The notes beneath the pieces were generated by a model. That model saw only the letters and a list, made by a program, of their open reading frames with translations. It was not told where the DNA came from and ran no database searches. Made by a program: the position numbers and the translations under genes. From Alkalihalobacterium sp048323755 (GTDB lineage: Bacteria; Bacillota; Bacilli; Bacillales; Bacillaceae_F), in the NCBI RefSeq assembly GCF_048323755.1, contig NZ_JBLWFS010000003.1, positions 124,001 to 188,000 of the forward strand: a stretch of 64,000 nucleotides of DNA. The letters are read 5' to 3'. Shown one piece after another: positions 25,533 through 34,950 of the stretch (its first letter is position 1; each line of letters starts with the position of its first letter).

Positions 25533-25895
25533 ATGCCTGTAGAGTTAAAAACGCATATGGGAATTATTGATGTTTCTAAAGATGTAGTAGCCACTATCGC
25601 TGGTGGAGCTGCTGTTGACTGTTATGGAATTGTTGGCATGGCTTCACAAAAACAACTCAAAGATGGCTTAAGTGAGATCTTAGGTAAAGAAAACTTTCAA
25701 CGTGGTGTTGTCATTCGAGAAGAAGAAGATGAAATTCATATCGATATGTACATCATTGTAAGTTATGGTACAAAAATTTCTGAAGTAGCTCATAACGTAC
25801 AAACGAAAGTTAAGTATCAACTAGAGAAAATGTTAGGTTTGGTTGTAGACTCAGTGAACATTTTTGTTCAAGGGGTGCGTGTAATCAACCCTTAA
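25533..25895 (+). CDS. yloU: Asp23/Gls24-family envelope protein YloU
   Basis: A 120-residue Asp23/Gls24-family protein, a group linked to the cell envelope and alkaline stress. It has DVSKDVVATIAGGAAVDCYG near the N-terminus, a central acidic stretch, and a C-terminal VQTKVKYQLEKMLGL helix. No signal peptide. The start follows AAGGGGGAG. It sits 21 bp before the DAK-family gene yloV, a conserved pair connected to fatty-acid use. Exact function is unknown. Confidence 0.92.
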   Translation: MPVELKTHMGIIDVSKDVVATIAGGAAVDCYGIVGMASQKQLKDGLSEILGKENFQRGVVIREEEDEIHIDMYIIVSYGTKISEVAHNVQTKVKYQLEKMLGLVVDSVNIFVQGVRVINP

Positions 25896-25916
25896 GTGAG
25901 TTAGGAGGAAAGATTT

Positions 25917-27599
25917 GTGTCAAGAAAAGTGATTGATTCTAGTCAATTAGCGCATATGTTTATTCAAGGTGGCGCTAATTTAACAAAACACGCAAAAATC
26001 GTAGATGCGTTGAATGTATTCCCTGTACCAGACGGTGATACAGGTACGAATATGAACTTGACGATTACTTCTGGAGTTAAAGAAGTAAGACAAGCCCCGG
26101 TTCAAAAAGTATCAGCTGTTGCCCAAGCTTTCTCAAAAGGTTTGCTAATGGGTGCAAGAGGAAATTCAGGGGTTATCTTATCTCAGTTGTTTAGAGGTTT
26201 TGCTAAGGGTGTCGAAGGAAAAAGTTCTATTGATGGTAAAGAATTAGCAACAGCTTTTGAATTAGGGGTAACGACTGCATATAAAGCGGTTATGAAACCT
26301 GTAGAAGGTACGATTTTAACAGTTGCTAAAGATAGTGCAAGAGCGGCTGGAAAATTTGCTAAAAAGAGCGACGATGCTCTTGCAATGATGGAAGTAGTAT
26401 TGACAGAGGCAAAGGCTTCGCTAAAGCGCACACCAGATTTATTACCTGTTTTAAAAGAGGTTGGTGTGGTCGATTCAGGCGGTCAAGGTCTTGTTTATAT
26501 TTATGAAGGGTTCCTTGCGGTCTTAAAAGGAGAAACAATTGTAAGTCAAGATGTGGAAACGCCTTCAATGGAAGACCTCGTTAAACTTGAACATCATAGC
26601 GCTCAAAGTATGTTAGCGACAGAAGATATTGAATTTGGCTATTGTACAGAAGTGATGGTTAAATTTGACGAGGAAAAATTAAAAGTCTCTCCATTTACGG
26701 AAAATGACTTCCGTAAAGAATTAGATCAATTAGGGGATTCCTTACTAGTTGTATCTGATGAGGATTTATTAAAAGTACATATTCATGCTGAGTCACCTGG
26801 TGAAATATTAAACCGAGCTCAACGTTACGGTAATTTAATCAATATTAAGATTGAAAATATGAGAGAACAACATACTCATTTATTAGATGAGACAAAAGCC
26901 GTGTATGGTGAAGATATTCCAGCTGAGACTCCAAAAGAAAAGAGTGAATATGGTGTAGTAACAGTTTCCATGGGTGAAGGCATTGAAGAGCTATTTAAAG
27001 GATTAGGAGCATCTGTTGTAATTCCAGGCGGTCAAACGATGAACCCAAGTACTGAAGATATCGTTACTGCTATACATAAAACAAATGCTCATAAAGTTCT
27101 TGTATTGCCTAATAATGGAAATATAATTATGGCTGCTGAACAAGCTGCGCAAGTTGCTGATGCTGAAGTCATTGTTGTTCCAACCAAAACAGTACCTCAA
27201 GGGTTAGCTGCACTGCTTGCCTTTAATCCATTGACGTCACTTGAGAATAACAGTTCAACTATGAAGGATGCGATGTCTTTTGTAAAAACCGGACAAGTAA
27301 CGTATGCAGTTCGAGATACGAACATGGACGGTATTGAAATTAAAAAAGACGACTATATGGGGATCGCCGAAAAAACGATCATCTCGTCTGGTCCTGAGCT
27401 AGTTGAGGTAACAAAGAAATTGTTAGAAAATATGTTAGATGAAAATTCTGAAATCCTAACGATTATTTGGGGAGAGGAAACGACAGAAGAAACAGTAGCT
27501 GATATTACTTCATATGTTGAAGAGAACTTCGATGAGATTGAGGTAGAAGTTCATGAAGGTAAACAGCCACTATATTCGTTTATTTTCTCAGTTGAATAA
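25917..27599 (+). CDS. fakA: DhaL/FakA-like fatty acid kinase, ATP-binding subunit (YloV)
   Basis: Likely the kinase subunit that phosphorylates fatty acids held by FakB/DegV proteins. The 560-residue product has an N-terminal DhaL domain with ligands in NVFPVPDGDTGTNMNLT (about residues 38-54) and GARGNSGVILSQ. A middle domain follows, then a DegV-like C-terminal domain (VIPGGQTMNPSTEDIV). The GTG at 25917 follows TTAGGAGGAAAG. The FakA role is from characterised S. aureus homologues. A very long hairpin ends the gene. Confidence 0.88.
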   Translation: MSRKVIDSSQLAHMFIQGGANLTKHAKIVDALNVFPVPDGDTGTNMNLTITSGVKEVRQAPVQKVSAVAQAFSKGLLMGARGNSGVILSQLFRGFAKGVEGKSSIDGKELATAFELGVTTAYKAVMKPVEGTILTVAKDSARAAGKFAKKSDDALAMMEVVLTEAKASLKRTPDLLPVLKEVGVVDSGGQGLVYIYEGFLAVLKGETIVSQDVETPSMEDLVKLEHHSAQSMLATEDIEFGYCTEVMVKFDEEKLKVSPFTENDFRKELDQLGDSLLVVSDEDLLKVHIHAESPGEILNRAQRYGNLINIKIENMREQHTHLLDETKAVYGEDIPAETPKEKSEYGVVTVSMGEGIEELFKGLGASVVIPGGQTMNPSTEDIVTAIHKTNAHKVLVLPNNGNIIMAAEQAAQVADAEVIVVPTKTVPQGLAALLAFNPLTSLENNSSTMKDAMSFVKTGQVTYAVRDTNMDGIEIKKDDYMGIAEKTIISSGPELVEVTKKLLENMLDENSEILTIIWGEETTEETVADITSYVEENFDEIEVEVHEGKQPLYSFIFSVE

Positions 27600-27611
27600 A
27601 GATAATTTTTG

Positions 27612-27709
27612 ATGAGGCTGACTCTAAGTGTCTGTGCTTCTCGCTTTTTCACGAGGTCATTTGTGAGTGAGAAGCTTGGACACTTTGCTTTGGGTCAACC
27701 TCATTTTTA
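27612..27709 (+). terminator. Long nested stem-loop terminator after yloV
   Basis: TGAGG-TGAC pairs with GGTCA-CCTCA on the outside, and AAGTGTC..GCTTCTC pairs with GAGAAGC..GGACACTT inside, around a 26-nt loop, followed by TTTTTAAG. The whole fold spans almost 95 nt, much longer than usual. Confidence 0.75.
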
Positions 27710-27725
27710 AGAGATAAGAAAGCAT

Positions 27726-27860
27726 AAAATTCGAAGATGTCTAGCTCCAGGCGCCATCGGCTCGAGGTCGCTTTGGTCCATCAAACGTGTCTAAAGAGCA
27801 AGCCACGTATTGCTGGCCCTGCAGCGCTTGTCGCCGATAAGCGGGCGCCTTGCGCTTTTC
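27726..27860 (+). repeat. Interspersed repeat, copy 3 (full length)
   Basis: From ATTCGAAGATGTCTAGCTCC through GGCTCGAGGTCGCTTTGGTCC to GTCGCCGATAAGCGGGCGCC and TTGCGCTTTTC. It is the most complete copy here. It separates yloV from sdaAB and ends about 10 bp before the sdaAB ribosome site. Confidence 0.8.
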
Positions 27861-27879
27861 TTAAGAAGAGGTGGAAATA

Positions 27880-28542
27880 TTGAAGTATCGCACAGTTTTT
27901 GACATTATCGGACCCATTATGATTGGTCCATCAAGTTCACACACAGCAGGTGCGGCAAGAATTGGTCGTGTTGCTAGGACCTTATTTGGAAAAGAGCCAA
28001 AATGGGCTAATATATATTTCTACGGTTCCTTCTCGAAAACGTATAAAGGACATGGAACAGACGTGGCCATCGTTGGTGGTTTATTAGATTTTGATACATT
28101 TGATAAGCGAATTACTAGTGCTATCAACATTGCGGAAAAAAAAGGAATTGAAATTAATTTTTATGAAGAAGAAGCGGTTACCGACCATCCGAATACGGCA
28201 AAGATTATTCTCGGAGATGAAAATGACAAATTAGAATTAGTAGGGATTTCTATTGGCGGTGGAAAAATTGAAATTATCGAATTGAACGGTTTTGATTTAA
28301 AGCTTTCGGGTAACCACCCGGCAATACTAGTCGTTCATAACGATCGTTATGGAGTTATTGCAAATGTTTCAAATATATTAGCCAAATATCAAATCAACAT
28401 TGGTCATATGGAAGTATCGAGAAAAGAAAAAGGTCAAGAAGCTTTAATGGTTATTGAAGTTGACCAAAATGTGGATGAAACTTTACTTAAAGAAATGGAA
28501 GCTCTACCTAATATCAATAAAGTAACGAAAATCCATGACTGA
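27880..28542 (+). CDS. sdaAB: L-serine dehydratase, beta subunit
   Basis: Beta chain of the iron-sulfur L-serine deaminase (serine to pyruvate and ammonia). The 220-residue product starts MKYRTVFDIIGPIMIGPSSS (the N-terminal serine-dehydratase beta signature with SSSHTAGAARIG) and ends in an ACT-type domain (VSNILAKYQINIGHMEV). TTG 27880 is chosen: it lies 5-6 nt after GAAGAGGTGG and gives the family N-terminus, whereas the in-frame GTG at 27871 lies within that site. Confidence 0.93.
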   Translation: MKYRTVFDIIGPIMIGPSSSHTAGAARIGRVARTLFGKEPKWANIYFYGSFSKTYKGHGTDVAIVGGLLDFDTFDKRITSAINIAEKKGIEINFYEEEAVTDHPNTAKIILGDENDKLELVGISIGGGKIEIIELNGFDLKLSGNHPAILVVHNDRYGVIANVSNILAKYQINIGHMEVSRKEKGQEALMVIEVDQNVDETLLKEMEALPNINKVTKIHD

Positions 28543-28559
28543 TAACTTGGAGGTTAATT

Positions 28560-29447
28560 ATGTTTCGTAATGTTGCAGAATTAGTTGAATTAGCAGAATC
28601 AAATCAAATTCCCATTTCTGAGGTAATGATTCAGCAAGAGATGGAAGTTACAGATAGAAGTCGAGAAGAGGTTTATTCCATGATGGAAAAAAATCTCGAC
28701 ATTATGGAAGAAGCGGTAAACCGAGGCATCAAAGAGAATATTAAATCTGTATCAGGTTTAACGGGCGGAGATGCACTTCTCCTACAGGAATATATTAAAT
28801 CTGGTAAGTCCTTAACAGGTGATATCCTTCTTGACGCGGTAAGTAAGGCAATTGCGACCAATGAAGTTAATGCGGCAATGGGCACAATTTGTGCAACGCC
28901 AACTGCAGGGTCGGCTGGTGTTGTCCCAGGTACATTATTTGGTTTGCAAAATAAGCTTAACCCGACAAAAGAACAAAAGGTACGCTTTCTTTTTACTGCA
29001 GGAGCATTCGGTTTTGTAGTAGCGAATAATGCTTCCATTTCAGGAGCAGCAGGTGGGTGTCAGGCGGAGGTTGGTTCTGCAACAGGTATGGCAGCTGCAG
29101 CTATTGTAGAATTAGCTGGTGGACCACCTAGTCAATCAGCGGAAGCGATGGCGATTGCATTAAAGAATATGCTCGGTCTCGTTTGTGATCCTGTAGCAGG
29201 CTTAGTCGAAGTTCCGTGTGTCAAAAGGAATGCAATGGGTGCAGCCATTGCGATTACTGCAGCTGATATGGCATTAGCTGGTATTACGAGCCGAATCCCA
29301 TGCGATGAAGTCATTGATGCGATGTACAAAATAGGGCAGACGATGCCGGTTGCTCTTCGTGAAACGGCACAAGGCGGATTAGCGGCTACCCCAACTGGCC
29401 GTGAGTTAGAAGCAAAAATATTTGGAATATCACTTGATAAAAAATGA
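28560..29447 (+). CDS. sdaAA: L-serine dehydratase, alpha subunit
   Basis: Catalytic alpha chain carrying the oxygen-labile 4Fe-4S cluster that activates serine. The 295-residue product has conserved cysteines in GTICATPTAGSAG, AAGGCQAEVGSATGM and LVCDPVAGLVEVPC, which supply the cluster. The start at 28560 follows TTGGAGG, 17 bp after sdaAB. Its TGA overlaps the recG ATG by 4 bp. Confidence 0.95.
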   Translation: MFRNVAELVELAESNQIPISEVMIQQEMEVTDRSREEVYSMMEKNLDIMEEAVNRGIKENIKSVSGLTGGDALLLQEYIKSGKSLTGDILLDAVSKAIATNEVNAAMGTICATPTAGSAGVVPGTLFGLQNKLNPTKEQKVRFLFTAGAFGFVVANNASISGAAGGCQAEVGSATGMAAAAIVELAGGPPSQSAEAMAIALKNMLGLVCDPVAGLVEVPCVKRNAMGAAIAITAADMALAGITSRIPCDEVIDAMYKIGQTMPVALRETAQGGLAATPTGRELEAKIFGISLDKK

Positions 29448-31486
29448 GTCAATTAGCACAACCAGTAACAATCATTAAGGGAGTAGGCGAAGAAACAGCA
29501 AAGCAGTTGGGGAACATAGGTATATATACAGTAGGGGACTTACTTGAATATTATCCATTTCGTTACGAAGATTATCGTATTAGAGAAATTCATGAAGTGG
29601 ATCATGATGAACGAATTACAGTGGCTGGGGTTATTCATAGTGAGCCATCGGTTCGCTATTTTGGTAAAAAAAAGACAAGGCTTTCTGTTCGGGTTTTAAT
29701 AAGTAATGTTCTGATAACAGCGGTTTTCTTTAATCAAGGTTTTATCAAAAAGCAATTGCAAATCGGCAGTTCGATTACACTAACAGGAAAGTGGGACCGC
29801 CACCGTCTTACATTGACAGTCAGTGAATTTAAAATCGGTGAAGTGACGAGACAAAATGAACTTGCACCCGTATACTCTGTTGGCGGAAACTTAAAGATCG
29901 CGACATTAAAGAAAATTATCTATCAAGGGTTAAAGGAGTATGCAAATGAAATACAAGAATTACTCCCGCCGTTTATACTCGAAAAATATAAACTACTTCC
30001 TAAAAAAGAAGCTGTATTAAGGCTTCATTACCCTCAATCGACAGAACTTGTGAAACAAGCTCGTAGACGCATGGTGTACGAGGAATTTCTCCTTTTCCAA
30101 TTAAAAATGCAATCGTTTCGAAAATTTAAGCGTGAACAAACTAAAGGATTACCGATGCCAACGGACCGAAAGAATGTCGATCAGTTTGTCGAATCTTTGC
30201 CCTTTCCTTTGACGGGAGCACAACAACGAGTTGTTGATGAAATCATGAATGATTTAAGTGCAGATTATAGGATGAATCGGCTCCTTCAAGGAGATGTTGG
30301 TTCAGGTAAAACGGTAGTGGCAGCGGTTGCGATGTATGCTGCTGTAGATGCGGGTTTTCAAGCGACATTGATGGTGCCGACTGAAATACTTGCTGAGCAG
30401 CATGTTAGTTCAATAAAGGAACTATTATCTCCTTTAGGTATAGAGGTTGCCTTGTTATCAGGTTCTGTTAAAGGTAAGCAACGGCGCGAACAGCTTGAGA
30501 AAATAGAGGCTGGCGAAATTCATGTCGTAATTGGAACACATGCTCTAATACAAGATGATGTTCATTTCCATAAGCTAGGTCTCGTAATTACAGATGAGCA
30601 ACATCGATTTGGTGTGGAGCAGCGCCGAATTCTTCGTGACAAAGGGGAAAACCCTGATGTGTTGTTTATGACAGCAACACCTATACCACGAACGTTAGCA
30701 ATATCTGTATTTGGTGATATGGATGTATCAGTTATAGATGAAATGCCAGCAGGCAGAAAGACAATTGAAACGTATTGGGTCAAACATGATATGTTGGAAC
30801 GAGTCTTACAATTTATTGAAAAAGAAATAAAAAAGGGGCACCAAGCGTATGTGATTTGTCCGTTAATTGAAGAATCAGAAAAGCTAGATGTCCAAAATGC
30901 AATTGACGTTCATGCGATATTACAAGCGCATTTTAAAGACTACAAAGTAGGATTAATGCATGGGAGACTCCATCCAGCTGAAAAAGATGAAGTGATGGAC
31001 GCTTTTAGTAAAAATGAAACACAAATTCTCGTCTCAACAACCGTTGTAGAAGTGGGTGTCAATGTCCCAAATTCAACCGTTATGCTTATCTATGATGCGG
31101 AAAGGTTTGGTCTAGCACAGTTACACCAGCTTAGGGGTCGTGTAGGTCGAGGAGAGCACCAATCCTATTGTATTTTATTAGCTGATCCTAAATCAGATGT
31201 AGGAAAAGAGCGAATGAGGATCATGACCGAAACAAACGATGGATTTACTCTTTCTGAAAGAGACCTGGAACTACGTGGACCGGGTGATTTTTTTGGTCAT
31301 AAACAAAGTGGACTTCCGAACTTTAAAGTCGCCGATGTTGTTCATGATTATCGAGCATTAGAAGTAGCAAGACAAGATGCTGTTGAATTTGTAAACTCTT
31401 CTAGTTTTTGGGAAGAAGAGGAGTACAAACCGCTTGTTTTTTATTTAGAAGAGCAAGGGATTTTAAGTGGAGAAAAACTAGATTAA
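29444..31486 (+). CDS. recG: ATP-dependent DNA helicase RecG
   Basis: Branch-migration helicase that remodels stalled forks and Holliday junctions. The 680-residue product has an N-terminal wedge/OB domain (residues ~1-230), Walker A GDVGSGKTVVA (about residue 284), a DEQH box, TATPIPRT, and the TRG-type C-terminal motif QLRGRVGRGEHQSYC. It starts by ATGA overlap with sdaAA. The next gene, fapR, has its own promoter/operator. Confidence 0.97.
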   Translation: MSQLAQPVTIIKGVGEETAKQLGNIGIYTVGDLLEYYPFRYEDYRIREIHEVDHDERITVAGVIHSEPSVRYFGKKKTRLSVRVLISNVLITAVFFNQGFIKKQLQIGSSITLTGKWDRHRLTLTVSEFKIGEVTRQNELAPVYSVGGNLKIATLKKIIYQGLKEYANEIQELLPPFILEKYKLLPKKEAVLRLHYPQSTELVKQARRRMVYEEFLLFQLKMQSFRKFKREQTKGLPMPTDRKNVDQFVESLPFPLTGAQQRVVDEIMNDLSADYRMNRLLQGDVGSGKTVVAAVAMYAAVDAGFQATLMVPTEILAEQHVSSIKELLSPLGIEVALLSGSVKGKQRREQLEKIEAGEIHVVIGTHALIQDDVHFHKLGLVITDEQHRFGVEQRRILRDKGENPDVLFMTATPIPRTLAISVFGDMDVSVIDEMPAGRKTIETYWVKHDMLERVLQFIEKEIKKGHQAYVICPLIEESEKLDVQNAIDVHAILQAHFKDYKVGLMHGRLHPAEKDEVMDAFSKNETQILVSTTVVEVGVNVPNSTVMLIYDAERFGLAQLHQLRGRVGRGEHQSYCILLADPKSDVGKERMRIMTETNDGFTLSERDLELRGPGDFFGHKQSGLPNFKVADVVHDYRALEVARQDAVEFVNSSSFWEEEEYKPLVFYLEEQGILSGEKLD

Positions 31487-31510
31487 CTATTGCTATTTAG
31501 TAGTTACGAT

Positions 31511-31544
31511 TATATACTACTATTAGTACCTAGTCATATATTTT
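31511..31544 (+). promoter_or_regulatory. FapR operator overlapping the fapR promoter
   Basis: TATATACTACTATTAGTACC, continuing TAGTC, closely matches the FapR-binding region known for the B. subtilis fapR promoter (ATTAGTACCTAGTC core). It includes a TATACT -10-like hexamer at 31512-31517. Located 15 bp before the fapR start, it implies malonyl-CoA-responsive autoregulation. Confidence 0.85.
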
Positions 31545-31558
31545 GGATGGTGGCGTAC

Positions 31559-32116
31559 ATGAAAAAGTCTAAGAAGGAACGCCAAAAGCTGTTACAAGAA
31601 ACGATCGAAACGAATCCTTTCGTAACAGATGAGGAGCTAGCAAAGAAATTTCTAGTTAGTGTTCAAACGATTAGATTAGACAGGATGGAATTATCTATTC
31701 CCGAATTAAGGGAAAGAATTAAAGATGTTGCTAAACAGCAACTCGATGAAGTAAAAGCATTGCCGATTGAAGAAGTAATTGGTGATATTATTGATCTTCA
31801 ACTAGATGAAAGTGCGATTTCGATCTTACAAATTGGAAATGAACAAGTTTTTTCTAGAACCAAGATTGCGCGTGGTCATCACTTATTTGCCCAAGCAAAC
31901 TCATTAGCTGTGGCAATCATTAATGATGAACTTGCATTAACAGCTAAGGCGACAATTCGGTTTACAAGGCAAGTAAAAGTCAGCGAACGGGTGATCGCAA
32001 AAGCAAAAGTTTTAAAGCATGAAAAGGATCGAACGATTGTAGAAGTTAATAGTTATGTTGGCCAAGAGAAAGTATTCTCAGGAGAGTTTGTTATGTATAG
32101 GTCAACACAATCTTAA
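31559..32116 (+). CDS. fapR: Transcription factor FapR, fatty acid and phospholipid repressor
   Basis: Repressor of lipid-synthesis genes, released by malonyl-CoA/malonyl-ACP. The 185-residue product has an N-terminal DeoR-like helix-turn-helix (FVTDEELAKKFLVSVQTIRL, about residues 23-42) and a C-terminal hot-dog thioesterase-like effector domain (RGHHLFAQANSLAVAI). ATG 31559 is preferred over an in-frame start 69 bp upstream because that would translate through the operator. It is followed by plsX, fabD and fabG, its classic targets. Confidence 0.95.
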   Translation: MKKSKKERQKLLQETIETNPFVTDEELAKKFLVSVQTIRLDRMELSIPELRERIKDVAKQQLDEVKALPIEEVIGDIIDLQLDESAISILQIGNEQVFSRTKIARGHHLFAQANSLAVAIINDELALTAKATIRFTRQVKVSERVIAKAKVLKHEKDRTIVEVNSYVGQEKVFSGEFVMYRSTQS

Positions 32117-32244
32117 GTGTGACTATCGATTGTTGACCAATTATAGGTAGCTTTGTCGTAAGGTTTTCCTCATAAAAAGAAGGAAAAGCGGCAATCAATA
32201 TATAAACTAGTATTGACCGACTAAGGAAAAGAGGGTTATCAAAT

Positions 32245-33243
32245 ATGAAACTCGCAATTGATGCTATGGGCGGAGATAAGGCACCTAAAGCTTCTATAGA
32301 TGCAGCCGTAAAAGCGTTAAAAGAATTTCCTGACCTATCTATCACATTAGTAGGAAATGAACAAGAAATAGTAAAACATATTCAACCAAACGATCGAATT
32401 ACGATCTTACATACGGAAGAAATAATAGAAGATGACGACTCGCCTGCAACGGCTGTTCGCCGTAAAAGAGATGCCTCAATGGTATTAGCTGTAAAAGAAG
32501 TTAAAGAAGGACGAGCGGATGCTTGTATTTCTGCGGGGAATACAGGTGCATTAATGGCTGCTGGACTTCTATATGTTGGAAGAATTAATGGGATTGACCG
32601 ACCAGCATTAGCTCCGATGTTACCAACAGTGTCTGGAAAAGGTTTCTTAATTCTTGATGTTGGGGCTAATATGGATGCTAAGCCTGAGCACTTGAACCAA
32701 TATGCCATCATGGGTAGTATCTATATGCAAATGGTACGAAAAGTCAATCGACCAAGAGTGGGTTTACTTAATGTTGGAACTGAAGACGGTAAAGGAAATG
32801 AGTTAACAAAATTAACATTTCCATTATTAAAGGAATTAGATGTTAATTTTACAGGGAATGTTGAAGCTAGGGACTTACTGAATGGAGCTGTCGATGTCGT
32901 CGTCTGTGATGGTTTCACAGGAAATATTGTTCTTAAAGCAACTGAAGGAGCAGCCGGTTCCTTATTCTCGATCTTGAGAAGAGAATTGACTAGTAATATA
33001 TTCAATAAGTTAGTAGCAGGACTGCTAAAACCAAGTTTCCTAAAAATTAAAAAGACGATGGATTACTCCGAATACGGCGGGGCTGCATTATTTGGTTTAA
33101 AGGCTCCAATAATTAAATCTCACGGTTCCTCTGATGAAGTAGCATTTTATCATACGATTGTCCAAGCTAAGGAAATGGTAGAACACCAAGTGGTAACGAC
33201 CATAAAAAACGAAGTGGCAAAATATAATCGACAAGCTGAGTAA
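32245..33243 (+). CDS. plsX: Phosphate acyltransferase PlsX
   Basis: Converts acyl-ACP to acyl-phosphate, starting phosphatidic acid synthesis with PlsY. The 332-residue product starts MKLAIDAMGGDKAPKA and has SAGNTGALMAAGL and DGFTGNIVLKATEG, hallmarks of the family. It is peripheral on the membrane. The start follows AAGAGGG. A 128-bp gap separates it from fapR; fabD follows after 14 bp. Confidence 0.96.
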   Translation: MKLAIDAMGGDKAPKASIDAAVKALKEFPDLSITLVGNEQEIVKHIQPNDRITILHTEEIIEDDDSPATAVRRKRDASMVLAVKEVKEGRADACISAGNTGALMAAGLLYVGRINGIDRPALAPMLPTVSGKGFLILDVGANMDAKPEHLNQYAIMGSIYMQMVRKVNRPRVGLLNVGTEDGKGNELTKLTFPLLKELDVNFTGNVEARDLLNGAVDVVVCDGFTGNIVLKATEGAAGSLFSILRRELTSNIFNKLVAGLLKPSFLKIKKTMDYSEYGGAALFGLKAPIIKSHGSSDEVAFYHTIVQAKEMVEHQVVTTIKNEVAKYNRQAE

Positions 33244-33257
33244 AAGGAGAAAAAAAG

Positions 33258-34199
33258 ATGGGGAAAATAGCGTTTATCTTTCCAGGACAAGGATCACAAT
33301 TTGTAGGGATGGGACAATCTCTAATTGAAAATAAACAGGATCTCCAAAGAGTCTTTAACATAGCTGATGAAAAACTAGGCTATTCACTTTCTGACATTAT
33401 GTTAAAAGGCCCTGAAGATATGCTTAAGCGTACTGAAAATACACAACCGGCGTTGCTTACAATGAGTGTTGCCGTTTTAGAAGCTATGAAAGAATATGAT
33501 ATTACTCCAGATTATGTAGCAGGACACAGCTTAGGAGAGTACAGTGCTCTGGTATGTGCGAAAAGCATATCATTTGAAGATGCTGTCCATACTGTAAGGC
33601 AACGTGGATTGTTTATGGAGGAAGCAGTACCAGCTGGGGAAGGAGCTATGGCTGCTATTCTCGGTATGGATCGACATGCGTTACTAGAAGTTACAGAAGA
33701 AGTTTCAAATAATGGTGGTTCTGTACAGTTGGCAAACTTAAATTGTCCAGGTCAAATAGTGATTAGTGGTACAGCTGAAGGCGTCGGCAAGGCTTCCGAA
33801 TTAGCAAAAGAAAAAGGGGCAAAGCGTGTAATTCCTTTACAAGTAAGTGGACCGTTTCATTCATCTTTAATGAAACCAGCTGCTGAAAAGCTGTCAACAG
33901 TTCTCGACGAAATTACAATATCAGAAGCGGAAGTACCAGTAATTGCGAATGTGACTGCGGATGTTGTGACAAATTCTGCAGAAATAAAAGAAAAATTAAT
34001 TGAACAAGTCTATTCTCCAGTTTTATGGGAAGACACTGTTCGTCGATTACTTGATCTTGGTGTTGATACTTTTGTGGAAATTGGTGCAGGTAATGTATTA
34101 AGCGGGTTAGTAAGAAAAGTTCAACGGCGAGTTAATGTTTATTCGATTAGTGACATCGAGTCAATCGAAGCGATGGTAACAAAAATGAAAGGAGAGTAG
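33258..34199 (+). CDS. fabD: Malonyl-CoA:ACP transacylase
   Basis: Loads malonyl groups onto acyl carrier protein. The 313-residue alpha/beta hydrolase-like enzyme has FPGQGSQFVGMG at the N-terminus, the nucleophile serine in GHSLGEYSAL (about residues 91-100), and the partner histidine in SGPFHSSLM. The start follows AAAAGGAG. It is followed 7 bp later by fabG. Confidence 0.97.
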   Translation: MGKIAFIFPGQGSQFVGMGQSLIENKQDLQRVFNIADEKLGYSLSDIMLKGPEDMLKRTENTQPALLTMSVAVLEAMKEYDITPDYVAGHSLGEYSALVCAKSISFEDAVHTVRQRGLFMEEAVPAGEGAMAAILGMDRHALLEVTEEVSNNGGSVQLANLNCPGQIVISGTAEGVGKASELAKEKGAKRVIPLQVSGPFHSSLMKPAAEKLSTVLDEITISEAEVPVIANVTADVVTNSAEIKEKLIEQVYSPVLWEDTVRRLLDLGVDTFVEIGAGNVLSGLVRKVQRRVNVYSISDIESIEAMVTKMKGE

Positions 34200-34206
34200 T
34201 ATAACT

Positions 34207-34950
34207 ATGTTAAACGGAAAAGTAGCTCTTGTAACAGGCGCTTCTAGAGGGATAGGAAAAGCAATTGCTCTTGAACTAGCTCAAAATGGTGCTAAAGTGG
34301 CAGTTAATTATGCAGGTAGCAAAGACAAAGCTGAGGCTGTAGTCAGCGAAATAGTCGCGAGTGGCGGAGAAGCGTTTGCTATTCAAGCGGATGTAGCAGA
34401 TAGTGATGCCGTTCAATCGATGGTAAAAGAAGTAATTTCTACATATGGTTCACTAGATATTCTAGTTAATAATGCTGGGATTACACGTGATACGCTCGTT
34501 ATGAGGATGAAGGATGAGGATTGGGATGCAGTTCTCAATACAAATCTCAAAGGCGTATTCCTGTGTGCTAAAGCAGTTACTCGTCAAATGATGAAGCAAC
34601 GTTCAGGCCGTATTATTAATATCTCATCCGTAGTTGGAGTATTAGGAAATGCCGGTCAAGCGAACTATGTTGCAGCAAAAGCAGGGGTCATCGGTTTAAC
34701 GAAATCTTTAGCACGTGAATTAGCTAACCGTAATATTACCGTAAATGCTGTTGCACCTGGTTTCATCGAAACGGATATGACGGATCAATTGACTGAGGAA
34801 ATAAAAGAAAGCATGTTAAACCAAATTCCACTATCTAAACTTGGGCAACCCCAAGAAATTGCTCGAGTTGTACGCTTTTTAGCATCAGAAGACAGTAGCT
34901 ATATGACAGGCCAAACACTTCATGTCGATGGCGGAATGTACATGCCATAA
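34207..34950 (+). CDS. fabG: 3-oxoacyl-ACP reductase
   Basis: NADPH-dependent reduction of beta-ketoacyl-ACP. The 247-residue short-chain dehydrogenase has TGASRGIGKA (cofactor loop), NNAG, and a Ser-Tyr-Lys triad in ISSVVG and NYVAAKAG. C-terminal GGMYMP. The start follows AAAGGAGAG. It is the fourth gene of the fap-regulated group; acpP follows after a 122-bp leader. Confidence 0.97.
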   Translation: MLNGKVALVTGASRGIGKAIALELAQNGAKVAVNYAGSKDKAEAVVSEIVASGGEAFAIQADVADSDAVQSMVKEVISTYGSLDILVNNAGITRDTLVMRMKDEDWDAVLNTNLKGVFLCAKAVTRQMMKQRSGRIINISSVVGVLGNAGQANYVAAKAGVIGLTKSLARELANRNITVNAVAPGFIETDMTDQLTEEIKESMLNQIPLSKLGQPQEIARVVRFLASEDSSYMTGQTLHVDGGMYMP

